NCBI RefSeq assembly: GCF_000485595.1
Contig: NW_014577105.1
Location: forward strand, 629,186 to 651,879
Direction of reading: 5' to 3'
DNA: 22,694 bases
DNA from: Priapulus caudatus
Lineage: Eukaryota; Priapulida; Priapulimorpha; Priapulimorphida; Priapulidae
The notes beneath the pieces are model-generated. The model did no database searches, was not told where the DNA came from, and was given only the letters and a program-made list of their open reading frames with translations. Shown one piece after another: positions 9,314-18,088 of this stretch. The position numbers and the translations under genes were made by a program. Each line of letters opens with the position of its first letter. The stretch's first letter is position 1.

Positions 9314-9400
9314 GATAGATCAGAGCACATAAATCACCTATGCTCTTATGATATATGATTTATAGATGACTGATAGGTGATTTATGTGCTCTGGATAGAT
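9314..9400. repeat. Perfect 21 bp inverted repeat flanked by 7 bp direct repeats
   Basis: Left arm 9321-9341 (begins CAGAGCACATAAATC) and right arm 9373-9393 are exact reverse complements, with a 31-base loop. The direct repeat GATAGAT lies at 9314-9320 and 9394-9400. This is the form of a 73 bp MITE-like insertion with a 7 bp target duplication, or of a stable RNA hairpin. Confidence 0.75.
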
Positions 9401-11150
9401 TGCGAGCCCATGAGCGAGAGCGCCATCTGTCGTGGAATTTGGATTCTAAAGTGCCCCAGATGACGTGACATTAATAGAACTTATATCAACCGATAGGTGG
9501 CGATATTTGTTCAACCTGACTCGTGCATGTGCCTTTATCAAATAAATCTATATACAGTACCTACGTCGTTGAAATTTCACTTTAAATTTAGAAAACATAA
9601 ATCCAACAATTAACATAGCAATCAGAAGGTATAGCTAGTTGTACAAAGTTTCCCTGTGGCATAGCGGGACCCTTGTATTAGTACAGACGCTGTATCTGCG
9701 AACCAAATTTACATTTTGCTGAAATTGCAATTTTAAAATAGAAAGTTTTTACTCGGCGCAGTGAGCACTATATCAAAAATAAATCCCGACGTCTTACTTT
9801 AATGATTCTAAGATGCCACAGAAATAAAATGTACATCAGCCAATAGATGACGGTATGTATCCGAGGTGACGCGTGCAGTTATAATTATGTCCAGCCTTTA
9901 TTAAATAAATAAAATGGTATTTTTATTAAATTAAAACTTAAATTTGAAGAGCGTATATAGGCACCGGCAGCTTGACATCCCAAGAGATCTCTCTCTCTCG
10001 CTCTCTCTCCGAATATAGTCATACCATATTTAAGGTAGCATAACTTGAGAGTAGTATTCGCGCATGCGTGGTAATTGCGAGATAATATAGTATATCGTTG
10101 ACACTCTCCATTTAAAATAGAGAGCGCGTACTCGTTGCAGTAGCATGATATTAAAAGCAAATCCAGGTGTTGTACTTTTATTATACTAATGTGTCCTGAG
10201 CTAACGAAACACTAGTGAAGTTTAAATTAGCCAATAGATGTCAATTTGTTTCGGGGCCGTAACCGTTGGGGGTGGCCATAATGCGGTTCCTTTCCTCCTA
10301 GATTTTAGGGAAAAATACAATAAAAATGCAATAAATACAAAAACCTTGAAATAATTGTATATTCATCTATAATCATCCGTGAAACCCTTACCTGCCACTC
10401 ATCCACGCCACACTGTATACACGTTGACTAGGAGCTGCGCCCTTCCTTCGTCATTACTCAGCCATGTCACGGAATTACCCCTCCCCCCTATGGAATTTGC
10501 TCAAGCTACGGCACTACACGTTTAATTTAGTTTCGAGTTAGAGCGAATGTCTGTGCTATGTGATAGAGGACCAGGGCACCTTGTAGGCATAATTATTTAT
10601 TCAACCTGTGCATGATGGCTATTTATAGGAGATGTGTTTACACGCTTGTTGGGCACATCATGTTTACATACACTGGCTTGAGTTTAATATAGGCATATTC
10701 AGTGTTCCGAGTGATAACTTTATCATAATATAAGATCACTTGGTCTGTCTCCACAAACTCCTTCGTTACTTGCATTTGACGTCCCCCTGTATACCCATTT
10801 CTAGCCCGCAAGTACTAGTAGTAGTTACGGGATTATCAAGGTACAGTGGGGGTCGCGGCGCCATGTATTAATGAATAATTAGCTTAAAAATAGTGAGAAA
10901 CGTTGATTTAGTCAAGAAATTCCTCGATTGCTGACATGGCCCCAGACATCCTTACCTGACTGATAAGAACGAGAATAAATGGCACTGCACAGACAGGTGC
11001 ATTTTCAAAATTGATTGAGTGGTGTTTACAAATTCACGGAGCGTTATTTTACGACGTTATAAAGTCTTTTAATATAGTAGTTATATCTGCATGCTAATTA
11101 TATGTTTGTCATCTACTCTGTGGAAGAGAATTTCGGTCCGCCTATATCGG
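9401..11150. other. Non-coding AT-rich segment, copy B
   Basis: Counterpart of 996-2890. No gene recognised. It contains GAGCGCCATCTGT at 9418-9430, a GATAGGTGGCGAT word near 9492, a CT run near 9988-10010 and AT-rich stretches. Open frames are short and not shared with copy A. Confidence 0.55.
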
Positions 11151-11160
11151 TCGAGAAAGT

Positions 11161-11330
11161 TCTTTCCATTCTTCCTCACCTCTCTCTCGATCTCTATCTC
11201 TCTCTCTCTCTCTCTCGATCTCTATCTCTCTCTCCTCTTCCCCCTTTCTTTCTCGCTGCTTTTTTCTGTCTATGCCTTTCTTCATCTCATTATTCTCACT
11301 CACCTTCTCCCCCTTCTCCCCATTCTCGCC
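11161..11330 (+). repeat. Polypyrimidine CT tract, copy B
   Basis: Counterpart of 2900-3090, with CTCTCGATCTCTATCTCTCT occurring twice. Overlapping Ser/Leu-rich frames are tract artefacts. Confidence 0.85.
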
Positions 11331-11412
11331 GTTTCGTTATCTATGTCCTTTTCACTCACTCACTCAATCAATCACCACAATATATATATATGTAGCGGTC
11401 AAGGGTGTGCCG

Positions 11413-11608
11413 CGATCACGTGACCTGCGTCCTGAGGTGATTCAAGTATAACGGGTAGGGATTCACCTCCGTCACGTGACCCGCGTCCTAAGGTGATTCA
11501 AGTATAACGGGTAGGGATTCACCTCCGTCACGTGACCCGCGTCCTAAGGTGATTCAAGTATAACGGGTAGGGATTCACTTCCGTCACATGACCTGCGTCC
11601 TAAGGTGA
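11413..11608 (+). repeat. E-box minisatellite, 3.5 units of 56 bp, copy B
   Basis: Units start at 11413, 11470, 11526 and 11582 (the last partial). The second and third are identical except for one base near the end (CACCTC against CACTTC). The first three units contain CACGTG, in two of them within the palindrome GTCACGTGAC; the last has CACATG. CACGTG is the known core site for basic helix-loop-helix zipper factors such as USF, MITF/TFE and Myc/Max. Confidence 0.93.
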
Positions 11609-11634
11609 CCTGAATCCCTGGATCTTACAAGGAT

Positions 11635-11659
11635 GGTCACGTGGGATAGCCACGTGACC
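11635..11659. promoter_or_regulatory. Paired inverted E-boxes upstream of TATA
   Basis: GGTCACGTG at 11635-11643 and its reverse complement CACGTGACC at 11651-11659, separated by 7 bases and ending 8 bases before the TATA box. Confidence 0.6.
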
Positions 11660-11667
11660 ATTATGGG

Positions 11668-11675
11668 TATATAAG
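11668..11675 (+). promoter_or_regulatory. TATA box of the candidate LTR, copy B
   Basis: TATATAAG directly after the paired E-boxes. Start of transcription is expected near 11698, just before the CTGGCG/CGCCAG hairpin. Confidence 0.55.
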
Positions 11676-11937
11676 CTGCTGCTCCTCGCAGTAAGGGGGT
11701 GCACTGGCGTCTCTCGCCAGCTGCTCCAAGGTACACAACGCGAGGCTTATAAACGAGTGGTAAGATGTACGTTCACACTTTATTCCCACTGCCTGGTGCT
11801 TGCTGACGGCTTGACCGTCCCCGCACGCAGGCACGTCGAGATCTCGGGGCGTATTATTTGATATTGTATATGCTGTGTTTAATGTTTCTGTAAGTTTGTG
11901 TGGCGTTAATAGCTACCGGCTTGTCGGTCGGTATGCT

Positions 11938-11943
11938 AATAAA
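11938..11943 (+). terminator. Polyadenylation signal of the candidate LTR, copy B
   Basis: AATAAA, 270 bp after the TATA box, followed by the GT-rich CTTGGTGTCGTGGTCTC. Confidence 0.5.
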
Positions 11944-12082
11944 AGCACCGGCGTTCGCGGTTTGAATACCAAACTTGGTGTCGTGGTCTCTGTCACTGCT
12001 CGTGTCCGCGTGTGGATCCATGATCGAACCTGTGGCGCACCTTGAGGCCGTGACTGGCTCAAACGTCACATATATATATATA

Positions 12083-12547
12083 TCAGTTTGCGGATCTGCC
12101 TTTATTCCGTTGCCTACACGTGACCGCCCACCTTCTTATTGACGTCCTTTCGGTAATCAGCGTACGGAACCCGCATATCGTAGCCGCTCATACACTAGTA
12201 CGTCAGGCGTGGCGTATCCGGTGTGAGTACATGAGTGTCGATGCGTGTCACACATCAGGGACGTAGCTTCGGGGGTGCCTTGGGTGCGGCTCCCTGACAC
12301 GTTATGTGGAGGATTCCCAGCGTATATATGCTGCCACAGAATTCCCCCGTAGTCTTTCTTTCGGCCCGTGTAACGCCCTCTATACCTTATGCACTCTATA
12401 ACGCTCTATTGTGACACAAACCGTCCGCGCTCCACTTACATAAATGTGCAACAGGCAATATCGTCAGTATAGTTAGCAGTCAGGCGACAATAAACAGCGT
12501 TAGCACAGCGAAATTAATACTAGGAAAAATGCAACACTTTCACGGCA
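12083..12547. other. Non-coding segment, copy B
   Basis: Counterpart of 3772-4265. No gene or known repeat is seen. AATAAA occurs near 12490. Confidence 0.55.
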
Positions 12548-12552
12548 TTATA

Positions 12553-12720
12553 TCTTCCTCTTTTTTCTTCTAGCTTCTTCTCTCGGCTTCCGTTCTCGTT
12601 CAGCATTGCCTTCTTTCCTTCCGTCTCTCCCTCTCTCTCTTCTTCTGTCTCTCTTGCTCTCTCGTCCGCTCTCCGTTTCTCTCTCTAGTCTTCTTCTTCC
12701 TTCTCCAGTTATCTTCCGTG
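12553..12720 (-). repeat. Polypyrimidine/polypurine tract, copy B
   Basis: Counterpart of 4268-4440. The - strand Arg/Glu/Lys-rich frames (84 and 101 codons) are a composition effect. They begin upstream in ordinary sequence, so a real exon cannot be fully excluded. Confidence 0.75.
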
Positions 12721-13300
12721 GCTCCGTGGCTCGTGAATCGTTTGTAGTGGTAGCATCTTGCGTTATGTCCGCAAACCCGGTTTGAACTGTCGACGGCATC
12801 AAAATGTAACGACGGAGATGACGTTACCCGGTTCAAAGCAGATTTGTTGTAGCGATGAATAAGGAAAACTACAAAGTCCAAGCAGTAGCTATCGTAGTTC
12901 AGCAATAGTATTATTGTTTCTCAACCCACATGCGCGCACGCAGCCGCGTGCCTCGCACACTCACGTCCGACCTTCTCACAACCAAGAACCTTCCCTTTAT
13001 ACATTTCTAGCTAACAAAGAAAGTCGTGCGCGCCCGGACAACCACACCCGCTGCCCACATGCACAACACTTCCCTCTTAACCGTTTCGCATCTCCATCTA
13101 TACATCATCAGACGCGCTGCCGCCGCCTAACGCATTATGCAACCACCGTCGCGACATTTCTAAACACAACCTACTATTTCTACAATCTGCAAACCACACT
13201 TTACACCGAGACATGACGATGGGTTGGTGGGGGATGTAAATAAAACTGAAGCTGAATGATCGAGACAAATCAGAATAGACGTGTTCTATAGACCGGTGTG
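12721..13300. other. Non-coding segment, copy B
   Basis: Counterpart of 4441-5020. No gene, tRNA or known element is recognised. Confidence 0.5.
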
Positions 13301-13301
13301 A

Positions 13302-13465
13302 GCGTGCGCGCGCGCGCGCGTGCGTGTATATGTGCGTATGTACGTATGTACGTATGTACGTATGTACGTATGTACATGTACGTATGTACGTAGTACGTAT
13401 GTACGTATTACGTATGTACGTACGCGTACGTACGTTGTATGTATGTATGTATGTATGTATGTAGC
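13302..13465. repeat. GCGCGC and TACG/TATG microsatellite block, copy B
   Basis: (GC)n followed by TACGTATG repeats, then TATG only, ending before GTAGCCTATGTATG. The arrangement differs from copies A and C, as expected of slippage. Confidence 0.9.
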
Positions 13466-14184
13466 CTATGTATGTGTGCGCGCGTGTATGCGTGGGGGGG
13501 AGCACAGGGTGCGGTAAATCTCAGCGTCCGGGCGCATATAATATATAGTTATCAGCATGATTTTCTTACCGTATAATACCTGCATTAAATATTAGCTTTG
13601 TGTCATGACGGCATGACGCACGCCTCCAGTGCTGACGCAAACACCACTGACGCAAGAGCACCATGTTACGCACGATACAGCGCATGGCTGTACGCAGTCT
13701 CATGTTCGCACCTATTGAATAGAAACGGGGTACTCCTGTATATATGCCACAGTGCATATATATATGCAGTGAATGCGCTAATATCAGACATCTAGTAATA
13801 AGTTTAATGAAATAGGCCTCTGCTGTATATCGTAAACGTTTACAATCGTGTGTTATTATTATTTATTTTATTTATTCTTTATTGCACGTAATTCAAAAAA
13901 AAATACATGTAGGGGCCACTGAAGACGGTCTTTTCACGGGAGTATTTTTTTTTATAGATGCAATATAGTGTTCAGGCAGTTAAAATAATAAAATTCTGAA
14001 TAATCAGTACAAAACATTAAGGCTATACAACATGAAAAATTGTGATACAAAAACGATAGTAGGGCCTACTTTCTGTACAAGTAACTTTAAAATCATTTCA
14101 ACGCTCATACGTCCTCACAGGCATGCACTCACTCTCGTATAAAACCACACCAATATATACACATTCACACATTACACCCATATT
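13466..14184. other. Non-coding segment, copy B
   Basis: Counterpart of 5171-5886 and 20902-21624. No gene is recognised. ATATGCCACAGTGCATATAT near 13743 is an imperfect palindrome. Confidence 0.55.
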
Positions 14185-14236
14185 CACACACACACGCAGA
14201 CCCCCCCCCCCCCACACACACACACACGCACACATA
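14185..14236. repeat. C-run and CA microsatellite, copy B
   Basis: CACACGCAGA followed by about 13 Cs and a CA tract. Confidence 0.9.
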
Positions 14237-14239
14237 CTC

Positions 14240-14443
14240 ACATAGTTGTGATATTGTTATTATTATAGTATTGTTTATATTTGTTTCATACAGTTTTGGA
14301 GAAGAATGGCGTAGAACGTATTAATATTAAGAATGAAAAGACGATTATGTCTGAGCTATTTTGGACTTTCGTGGGCGGATATATAGTGTCATTTATGTTT
14401 CGGTTATTTATGCATAACTCGTTACATTTGACTCCATATAGTT
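14240..14443. repeat. ATAGTTGGTG block, copy B (left arm of a direct repeat)
   Basis: Same block as 5940-6149 and 21676-21878, and a closer, cleaner relative of 16929-17166. Together with 16929-17166 it brackets both retrotransposon fragments and the GGCGGAGG element. Confidence 0.8.
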
Positions 14444-14692
14444 AGCACTTGGCTATATAAAGAATGGTTTTGAGAAGAACCTTAGGAACTCCCTGGCCAC
14501 CATGCCACACTACCCAAGAAGTGCAGAAAATCGCACTGCTGGGAACAGCACACATCCTGCGAAAAATTCTGGATTGAATCCCTATGTCCCATGTTGGGAC
14601 ACGGCCAACCCAGAAGCCAGCGGCTAATGCTGTGATCCACTTTGGAAATAATAATAATAATAATAATAATAAATAATAATAATAATAATAAT
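14444..14692 (+). mobile_element. Non-LTR retrotransposon 3' end fragment with (AAT)n tail, copy B
   Basis: Counterpart of 6150-6397. It starts AGCACTTGGCTATATAAAG and ends in about 14 AAT words with one slip (TAATAAATAAT). It matches the 3' end of the following fragment with substitutions (GGATTGAATCCCTATG against GGATTAACCACTATG), so the two are separate insertions of the same family. Confidence 0.87.
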
Positions 14693-16354
14693 GCTGAATA
14701 GACAGGGTCTGGATTTTACAGTATATAAACACAACACCATCAGCCACCCTGCTCTACACGGATGACCTCAAACTGTTCACAAGAACGAATATGAGTTAGA
14801 CGGCATTGTAACAGTCAAAGCATCAGTGATGACATCAAAATGGAGTTCGCTTGGAAAAGTGTGCAACCGCAATCTTAAAAGGTGGTAAGCTAGTAAAAAG
14901 TCGAAATATCGAGCTTGATGGCAAGACGGCCCTACAAAAGTCTGAATCACAAGGACACCTACAAATATCTTGGGATAGACGAAAAGCGATGGTATTCATT
15001 ATGCAACGATGAAGGAGAACATTGCTAAGGAGTACTATCGCCGAGTCCGCCTAGTTCTCAAGTCTGAGCTCTGCTCAAAAAACAAGATAACAGCGATCAT
15101 ATCCTGGCACTCCCGGTTCCCGTTGTACAGCTTCGGGTGATCAACTGGTTGCGATCAGATATCGAAAGGATGGATCGACAGACAAAAAAAGCTACTAACC
15201 ATATATATCGGGCTCCATCACCCAAAAGCAAACGTAGAGCGACTGTACATCAAGAGGCAAAATGGTGGTCGTGGTTTCATTGAACTGATGTCTGCGTATA
15301 ACACTGCCATTGGAGGTCTAGGCGACATTGAGCTTAAGAAAGACAAATTTACAAATCTATATCAAAATCCATCAGTCTCGAAACATCCACGCACGCTCTC
15401 GATCTTACGCGAGCTAAAGAAATCCAAAGCAAATACTTGTCTCCCTCAGGCCACCGGCCAATCCTCAACAAAGCAGAGACTGAAGGCCAATATGGAGCAG
15501 AGAGATGATCGAAGTATTGAAGAAACAAGCCTTTGCATGGAAGATTCTACAAGAGCCCCGACAGGCCATTGTCAATAAGATTGCACGCTACCTGGCTGAG
15601 TCTTCCGGGCTCAAAGGGAGACAGAAAGCCTGATCATTGCAGCCTAAGACCAAGCACTCAACACCAGAACCATCGACTCAACATCCTCAAGCAACAGGTC
15701 AACAGCAAATGCAGAATGCGCAGCAGGCAGAGGAGACCATCAGCCACATTGCGGATGCACAGTGCTGGCCCATGCAACGAGTACACAAAGCCCCATAACT
15801 TAGGTAGCCAGCTATCTGCACTGGTCAATCTGCAGTGAACTGTGAGCAAGTACCTGACAAATGGATATAACATACTCAGAGACCAGTTACCAACATCAAA
15901 GATCCTACCATAATGTGGATGGCAGTGCAGACAGATCGCACATACCTGCAAACCGCCCCGATATAGTGCTCCACAACAAGAAGACAAACGATGCGTGCTG
16001 ATTGACGTAGCCGTACTCAGATGATACTAACATCATGGTGAAGGAAAGAGACAAACTCGATCACCAAGTACAAAATCTGGAGATCAGAAATAAGCAGGAT
16101 GTGGAATACTTAGACGACAATTGTGCCAGTGGTGTGTGGAGCACTTGGCTCTATAAAGAATGGTTTTGAGAAGAACCTCAAGGAACTCCCTGACACCACA
16201 CTGCCCAAGAAGTGCAGAAAATCGCCACTACTGAGAACAGCACACATCCTGCGAAAACTTCTGGATTAACCACTATGCCCCAGGTTGGGACACGGCCAAC
16301 CCAGAAGCCACTGGCTAATGCCGTGATCCACTTTGGAAATAATAATAATAATAA
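14693..16354 (+). pseudogene. Non-LTR retrotransposon pol 3' part with complete 3' end, copy B
   Basis: Same element as 6398-8442, without the 422 bp duplication and with its natural 3' end (CCACTTTGGAAATAATAAT). Key points across broken frames: YTDD at 14755-14766, EFAWKSVQP-type frameshift soon after, EYYRRVRLVLKSEL near 15030, FIELMSAYNTAIGGLGDIEL near 15280, zinc-knuckle segment near 15710 with Arg replacing the second Cys (15719-15721), and RPD at 15954-15962 with the downstream Asp at 16004. The enzyme would reverse transcribe element RNA at a nicked target. The frame is broken many times, so no activity is expected. It begins in the RT domain because of 5' truncation at insertion. Confidence 0.87.
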
Positions 16355-16466
16355 CAACTAGAGCACTCGGAGAGCGCAGACCTCCGCCAAGGCAGCTGAA
16401 TTCTCTCAATGTGAAATGTATTTATTAAGTAATTAATTAATTAGTTAATTAATTAAATAATTAATT

Positions 16467-16730
16467 GGATCCGCCAAAATGTAATCAATTCTAAGTTTTA
16501 CCCCATTTCTGACCTATCCTGAAAATTTAATTAATTAATTAATTAGTTCATTAATTAATTAGTTAATTAATTAATTGGATCGGGATCACCACCAAAATTT
16601 AATCAATTCTAAGTTACCCCATTTCTGACCTATCCTGAAAATTTTATTATTAATTAATTAATTGGATCCGGATCACCGCCAAAATCTCATCAATTCTAAG
16701 TTAGCCCATTTCTGACGTATCCTGAAAATT
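16467..16730 (+). repeat. Three tandem copies of a subunit separated by TTAA tracts
   Basis: Subunits starting GGATC at 16467, 16577 and 16664 share AATCAATTCTAAGTT, CCCATTTCTGAC and TATCCTGAAAATTT. The spacers are AATTAATTAATTAG-type tracts. This is an internal amplification of part of the element, with the third copy leading into its 3' end. Confidence 0.85.
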
Positions 16731-16812
16731 TCATGACAATCCGTCCATAACTTTTCCAGTTAGGCTATACACAAACCCACAAACCAACAAACACACGCCG
16801 GTGAAAACATAA

Positions 16813-16836
16813 CCTCCGCCAAGCCCCTGGCGGAGG
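16813..16836. repeat. Perfect terminal hairpin
   Basis: CCTCCGCCA (16813-16821) and TGGCGGAGG (16828-16836) form a 9 bp stem with a 6-base loop. The CCTCCGCCAAGG near the element's left end (16382) pairs with the same right arm, so either a local hairpin or terminal pairing is possible. Confidence 0.85.
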
Positions 16837-16837
16837 T

Positions 16838-16928
16838 AATAATAATAACATAATAATAGCAGTAATAACTCTAATAACACCAACACTAAGATATATTATA
16901 TAGCTATATAAGCTATATATATATATGT
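16838..16928. repeat. Degenerate TAA repeats and TATA palindromes
   Basis: TAATAATAATAAC followed by looser TAA words, then ATTATATAGCTATATAAGC and TATATATATATGT. The TAGCTATATAAGCTATA part is nearly self-complementary. It looks like the distal remainder of a TAA target or tail. Confidence 0.7.
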
Positions 16929-17166
16929 ACATAGTTGGTGATATTGTTATTATTATAGTATATATTGTTATATTTGTTCATACAGTGTTTGGGGAAGAAT
17001 GGCGTAGAACGGTATTATATTATTACGGTATTATTACGGTAGAACGGTAGTAAGAAGAAAGACAATTATGTCTGAGCTATTTTTGGACTTTCGTGGGCGG
17101 GTATATAGTGTCATATATGTTGCGATTATTCATGCATAACTCTTAAACTTTTGACTCTTCATAGTT
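16929..17166. repeat. Diverged copy D of the ATAGTTGGTG block
   Basis: Aligns with 14240-14443 and its equivalents, with base substitutions (CGATTATTCATGCATAAC against CGGTTATTTATGCATAAC) and an extra ATTACGGTATTATTACGG stretch near 17018. Homology stops at ATAGTT, exactly where the retrotransposon tail starts in the other copies. The sequence beyond is apparently single-copy. Confidence 0.8.
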
Positions 17167-17801
17167 GGCAGCAATCGACGGACTGGTAACTTTCCGCGCT
17201 GATACGTTTGCTGTACATGAAACAATACCAGAGCGTGCGGTTAAAAATAGTACATGCTCGTTTTATTTTCGACTTTAACATTTTACATGTTATTTTTATA
17301 AGCGTGCGCACCGAATTATGTTATGCCGGTACCTTGTTTCGTACATGGGAACAATGGCCTCCGCATGAGTGGCATTCTGTCAATTTTCTGTGTCTCGAGT
17401 AATTGACCGATTGCGTTCATGGCATCTAATCCGGAACACACCAAACTTTTACGAAAGAAGCACTACCAAGCGTTATTTTATTTCAATTTTTAAGATTACA
17501 AACACACGCTCAGGGCACATTTTTTTAATAGAATAATAGAATATTATTTAAGAAGTAGGCAGCCGTAACGTTGTATATATATATTTATTCAAACCGTGAA
17601 GTCGCGCGTAGCAAATAAGAAATTCATTTAAAGAAATGGTTAAAATCGTATATACCGCAGCAAATAAGACATCTGCTTATTTCGAATATTGTTACATTGT
17701 TAGTGTATATGACAAAGTGGAGTAACTTTATTTATATATATACATTTTTCATTTCGCGTTGTCGACGCTGCGAAGCTTCTACACGCTGCTTATAGCGGAC
17801 G

Positions 17802-17809
17802 TATAAATA
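17802..17809 (+). promoter_or_regulatory. Candidate TATA box
   Basis: TATAAATA, followed by ATGCGCGCGCAGC. A start near 17832 would give a 5' UTR of about 170 bases before the ATG at 18005. There is no upstream in-frame ATG evident directly before 18005. Confidence 0.45.
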
Positions 17810-17868
17810 GATGCGCGCGCAGCTAACACGCGATATGCACGTGAAATGCGGTGATGTTTAACATTATC

Positions 17869-17882
17869 CCAGTAGGTGGCAC
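17869..17882 (+). promoter_or_regulatory. Candidate CTCF binding site
   Basis: CCAGTAGGTGGCAC matches every position of the known consensus CCASYAGRKGGCRS. It lies about 60 bp after the candidate TATA box and 122 bp before the start codon. Confidence 0.55.
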
Positions 17883-18004
17883 CACCGAGAGAGCGCAGTT
17901 ATCGTCATAGCTGCGGTTGGAATTTTCCTCTTGTCGTTGCCTGTTTTGCTGTGTGCTGACAGGCGATACCATCTTCCTATAATACTTCATTTTACACCGT
18001 TAAA

Positions 18005-18088
18005 ATGAGTTCAGGATCGCTTAGAAACCTAATTGGAACCGGTAGCTCTGGAAATCTAAATCCACATGTCTTGCCACCATCTGTTCAG
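18005..18088 (+). CDS. Candidate first coding exon of an unrecognised gene (28 codons, phase 0)
   Basis: ATG in a good context (GTTAAAATGA, A at -3) opens 28 codons, starting MSSGSLRNLIGTGSSG and ending LPPSVQ. It then meets a strong splice donor CAG|GTATGT at 18089, and the exon ends in phase 0. The peptide is Ser/Gly-rich and polar with no signal peptide or membrane segment, so it would be a cytosolic or nuclear N-terminus. Upstream lie a TATA box (17802) and a CTCF-type site. The following frame hits a stop soon after the donor, which supports splicing. The protein family is not recognised. The next exon could be at 19229/19238 or beyond the window. Confidence 0.55.

Larger units (their letters stand above)
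11391..12070 (+). mobile_element. Candidate solo LTR, copy B
   Basis: 680 bp from TGTAGCGGTC to AACGTCACA, with TATATATATA directly outside both ends (11381-11390 and 12071-12082). In order: 3.5 units of the E-box minisatellite, inverted paired E-boxes (11635-11643 and 11651-11659), TATATAAG at 11668, a CTGGCG-TCTCT-CGCCAG hairpin at 11704-11720, AATAAA at 11938 and a GT-rich stretch before 12000. The order matches LTR U3-R-U5. No internal retroelement genes or second LTR are present. The TATA flanks cannot prove a target duplication because they are simple repeats. Confidence 0.5.
8494..16307 (+). repeat. Long composite repeat unit, copy B
   Basis: Full second copy of 127-8442, about 7.8 kb, in the same orientation. 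It is shorter mainly because it lacks the 422 bp duplication and because its sequence is generally tighter: the telomeric array and the inverted repeat are intact here. The retrotransposon at its right end runs on to a natural (AAT)n end at 16354. Confidence 0.9.
16358..16837 (+). mobile_element. Non-autonomous element with CCTCCGCC/GGCGGAGG ends
   Basis: Starts CTAGAGCACTCGGAGAGCGC then CCTCCGCCAAGG; ends ACGCCGGTGAAAACATAACC, a hairpin and GGCGGAGGT. The body words GGATCACCACCAAAATTTAA, CCCATTTCTGACCTATCCTG and ATCCGTCCATAACTTTT are recalled as a widely scattered animal repeat, but its family name is not certain. No coding sequence. It is embedded in TAA repeats: the retrotransposon tail lies at its left and TAATAATAATAAC at its right. 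Confidence 0.7.
17167..18004 (+). other. Single-copy upstream region of the gene starting at 18005
   Basis: No repeat relationship to the unit is seen. AT-rich to about 17760, then GC-richer DNA with a TATA box at 17802 and a CTCF-type site at 17869. The last ~170 bp would be 5' UTR. A 64-codon frame at 17208-17402 has no recognisable features and is not called. Confidence 0.5.

Noticed and set aside
17208-17402. 64-codon frame upstream of the gene
   Set aside because: No domain, no splice or start context support, and AT-rich ordinary sequence.
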